Assembly: GCA_003094535.1 (NCBI GenBank) | Contig: NATV01000081.1 | Location: 1 to 35,667 of the forward strand | Length of the DNA: 35,667 nucleotides | Reading direction: 5' to 3' | Origin: a gamma proteobacterium symbiont of Ctena orbiculata | GTDB lineage: Bacteria; Pseudomonadota; Gammaproteobacteria; Chromatiales; Chromatiaceae | Shown here: one piece after another, positions 34,790 through 35,667 of the stretch | How the letters are laid out: every line of letters begins with the position of its first letter | How positions within the stretch are numbered: position 1 is the first letter of the stretch | Notes under the pieces: generated by a model | Seen by the model: the letters and a program-made list of their open reading frames with translations, nothing else | Told to the model about the DNA's origin: nothing | Database searches by the model: none | Position numbers and translations under genes: made by a program

Positions 34790-34828
34790 CTCAGCGCCCT
34801 TCGCGCCCCCTTGCGTCCTCTGCGTTAT
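34790..34828. repeat. Repeat on the right of the GxxExxY gene
   Basis: CAGCGCCC-TTCGCGCCCCC-TTGCG-TCCTCTGCGTTAT. Its reverse complement starts ATAACGCAGAGG and ends GGGCGCTG, paralleling ATAACGCAAAGGGCGCTG on the left side, so the two flank the gene in inverted orientation. Confidence 0.55.
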
Positions 34829-34835
34829 TACAGAA

Positions 34836-35528
34836 TCAAACTTTGGCCAGTTCCGCCTTCATCTTGCCGACGATGGTGTCGTAGCGGTTGGCATCGCTTG
34901 TCTCGGGAAAGCCGAATATCCCCGATCCCGCGACGAAGGTGTCGGCCCCGGCGGCCTTGATCTCGGCAATGTTGTCCACCTTGACCCCGCCGTCGATCTC
35001 GAGGCGGATATCGAGGCCGGAATCGTCGATCAGCTTGCGGCACTGGCGCAGCTTGTCCATGGTAGCCGGAATGAAGCTCTGACCGCCGAATCCCGGATTG
35101 ACCGACATCAGCAGGATCATATCGACCTTGTCCAGCACATAATCGAGATGGGACAGGGGGGTGGCCGGATTGAACACCAGGCCCGACTTGCAGCCTTCGC
35201 TGCGGATCAACTGCAGGCTGCGGTCGATATGCTCCGAGGCTTCCGGGTGAAAGGTGATATAGGTGGCCCCGGCCTTGGCGAAATCGGGGATGATGCGGTC
35301 CACCGGATTGACCATCATGTGGACGTCGATATCGGCGGTAACGCCATGCTTGCGCAGCGCCTCGCAGACCAGCGGTCCGATGGTCAGGTTCGGCACATAG
35401 TGGTTGTCCATGACGTCAAAGTGTACGATCTCCGCACCGGAGGCGAGGACGTTGTCAACCTCTTCACCCAGCTTCGCGAAGTCCGCTGACAATATTGACG
35501 GCGCGATCTTATCGGATTGACGGGCCAT
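34836..35528 (-). CDS. rpe: Ribulose-phosphate 3-epimerase
   Basis: Rpe interconverts ribulose 5-phosphate and xylulose 5-phosphate in the pentose phosphate and Calvin cycles. The 230-residue barrel has [13 protein letters not shown], the metal ligands H36 and D38 ([13 protein letters not shown]), H70 (DVHMMV), [12 protein letters not shown], the catalytic aspartate in EIDGGVK, and VAGSGIF. AGGAG precedes the ATG. No RubisCO or other Calvin genes are in the window. Confidence 0.97.
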   Translation of the reverse strand: MARQSDKIAPSILSADFAKLGEEVDNVLASGAEIVHFDVMDNHYVPNLTIGPLVCEALRKHGVTADIDVHMMVNPVDRIIPDFAKAGATYITFHPEASEHIDRSLQLIRSEGCKSGLVFNPATPLSHLDYVLDKVDMILLMSVNPGFGGQSFIPATMDKLRQCRKLIDDSGLDIRLEIDGGVKVDNIAEIKAAGADTFVAGSGIFGFPETSDANRYDTIVGKMKAELAKV

Positions 35529-35555
35529 TATTCTAATCTCCTACAGTTCTACAGG

Positions 35556-35590
35556 CTGTGGCCTGGCGCAAAGCCAGTCTCTCGCCACAG
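35556..35590 (-). promoter_or_regulatory. Strong hairpin in the rpe 5' leader
   Basis: On the minus strand CTGTGGC pairs with GCCACAG, and inside it CTGGC pairs with GCCAG around a five-base loop. Twelve pairs in all, with one six-base bulge (GAGAGA). It lies 28 bases before the rpe ATG. It matches no riboswitch class I know. Confidence 0.45.
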
Positions 35591-35667
35591 TTAGCTAAAA
35601 AGGGAGGCCACTTTAACCCAAAGCGCCGCTATTTTCAGCTATCCCCTTAGGGCTATTACCGGTTATA

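Overview
The window reads as chromosomal DNA of a gammaproteobacterium outside the Enterobacterales. Supporting signs are the order DUF3426-dusB-fis-purH-purD, the order yrbG-kdsD-kdsC-lptC-lptA-lptB-rpoN-hpf-ptsN, a Vfr/CRP regulator close to trpGDC, and gph next to trpE as in Pseudomonas-type genomes. HPr kinase (hprK) is present, which enteric bacteria lack. A nine-haem lipoprotein cytochrome suggests a respiratory, perhaps sulfur- or metal-linked lifestyle. The species cannot be named from the sequence alone. I see no prophage, insertion sequence, CRISPR array or recognisable anti-phage island. Almost all of the window is core genome, and the unusual material lies in leaders, intergenic repeats and a few accessory genes.

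Layout. Bases 1-6346 (+): a membrane protein of the DUF3426 family (cut by the window edge), then a 640-base gap, dusB-fis with overlapping codons, purH, purD and a VanZ-like membrane protein coupled to purD. Bases 6598-11003 (+): glgP and a nine-haem c-type lipoprotein. Bases 11079-22281 (-): one long, tightly packed block transcribed from yrbG through KDO synthesis (kdsD, kdsC), LPS transport (lptC, lptA, lptB), rpoN, hpf, ptsN, hprK, rapZ, an EIIA-Man-like protein, ptsH and ptsI. Bases 22420-23830 (+): rplM-rpsI with a structured leader, tRNA-Gln(CUG), two terminators and an odd tRNA-like repeat. Bases 23844-26255 (-): a VOC protein, a DUF885 protein and an OsmC protein in overlapping frames, divergent from crp (26577-27230, +). 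Bases 27379-28367 (-): tag and a second VOC protein. Bases 28750-33678 (-): promoter, a trp leader peptide, trpE-trpG-trpD-trpC and a WYL/HTH regulator. Bases 33675-35528 (-): gph, a GxxExxY protein and rpe.

How the genes work together. PtsI, HPr, the EIIA-Man-like protein and EIIA-Ntr form a phosphorelay with every phospho-histidine visible, but no sugar permease (EIIB/EIIC) is present here. With HprK, RapZ and RpoN alongside, this looks like a regulatory rather than a transport PTS, physically joined to the LPS-export genes. The trp genes appear to form a single operon with an 18-residue leader peptide ending Trp-Arg-Trp, whose Trp codons sit inside a hairpin.

Most worth a second look: the tRNA-Gln-like split element at 23682-23830, the trp leader, the Asp-rich nonahaem lipoprotein, the terminator inside the rplM leader (possible small RNA or attenuator), and a family of GC-rich inverted repeats around the GxxExxY gene with a relative between purH and purD. 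None of these amounts to a proven new system. They are the best candidates seen.
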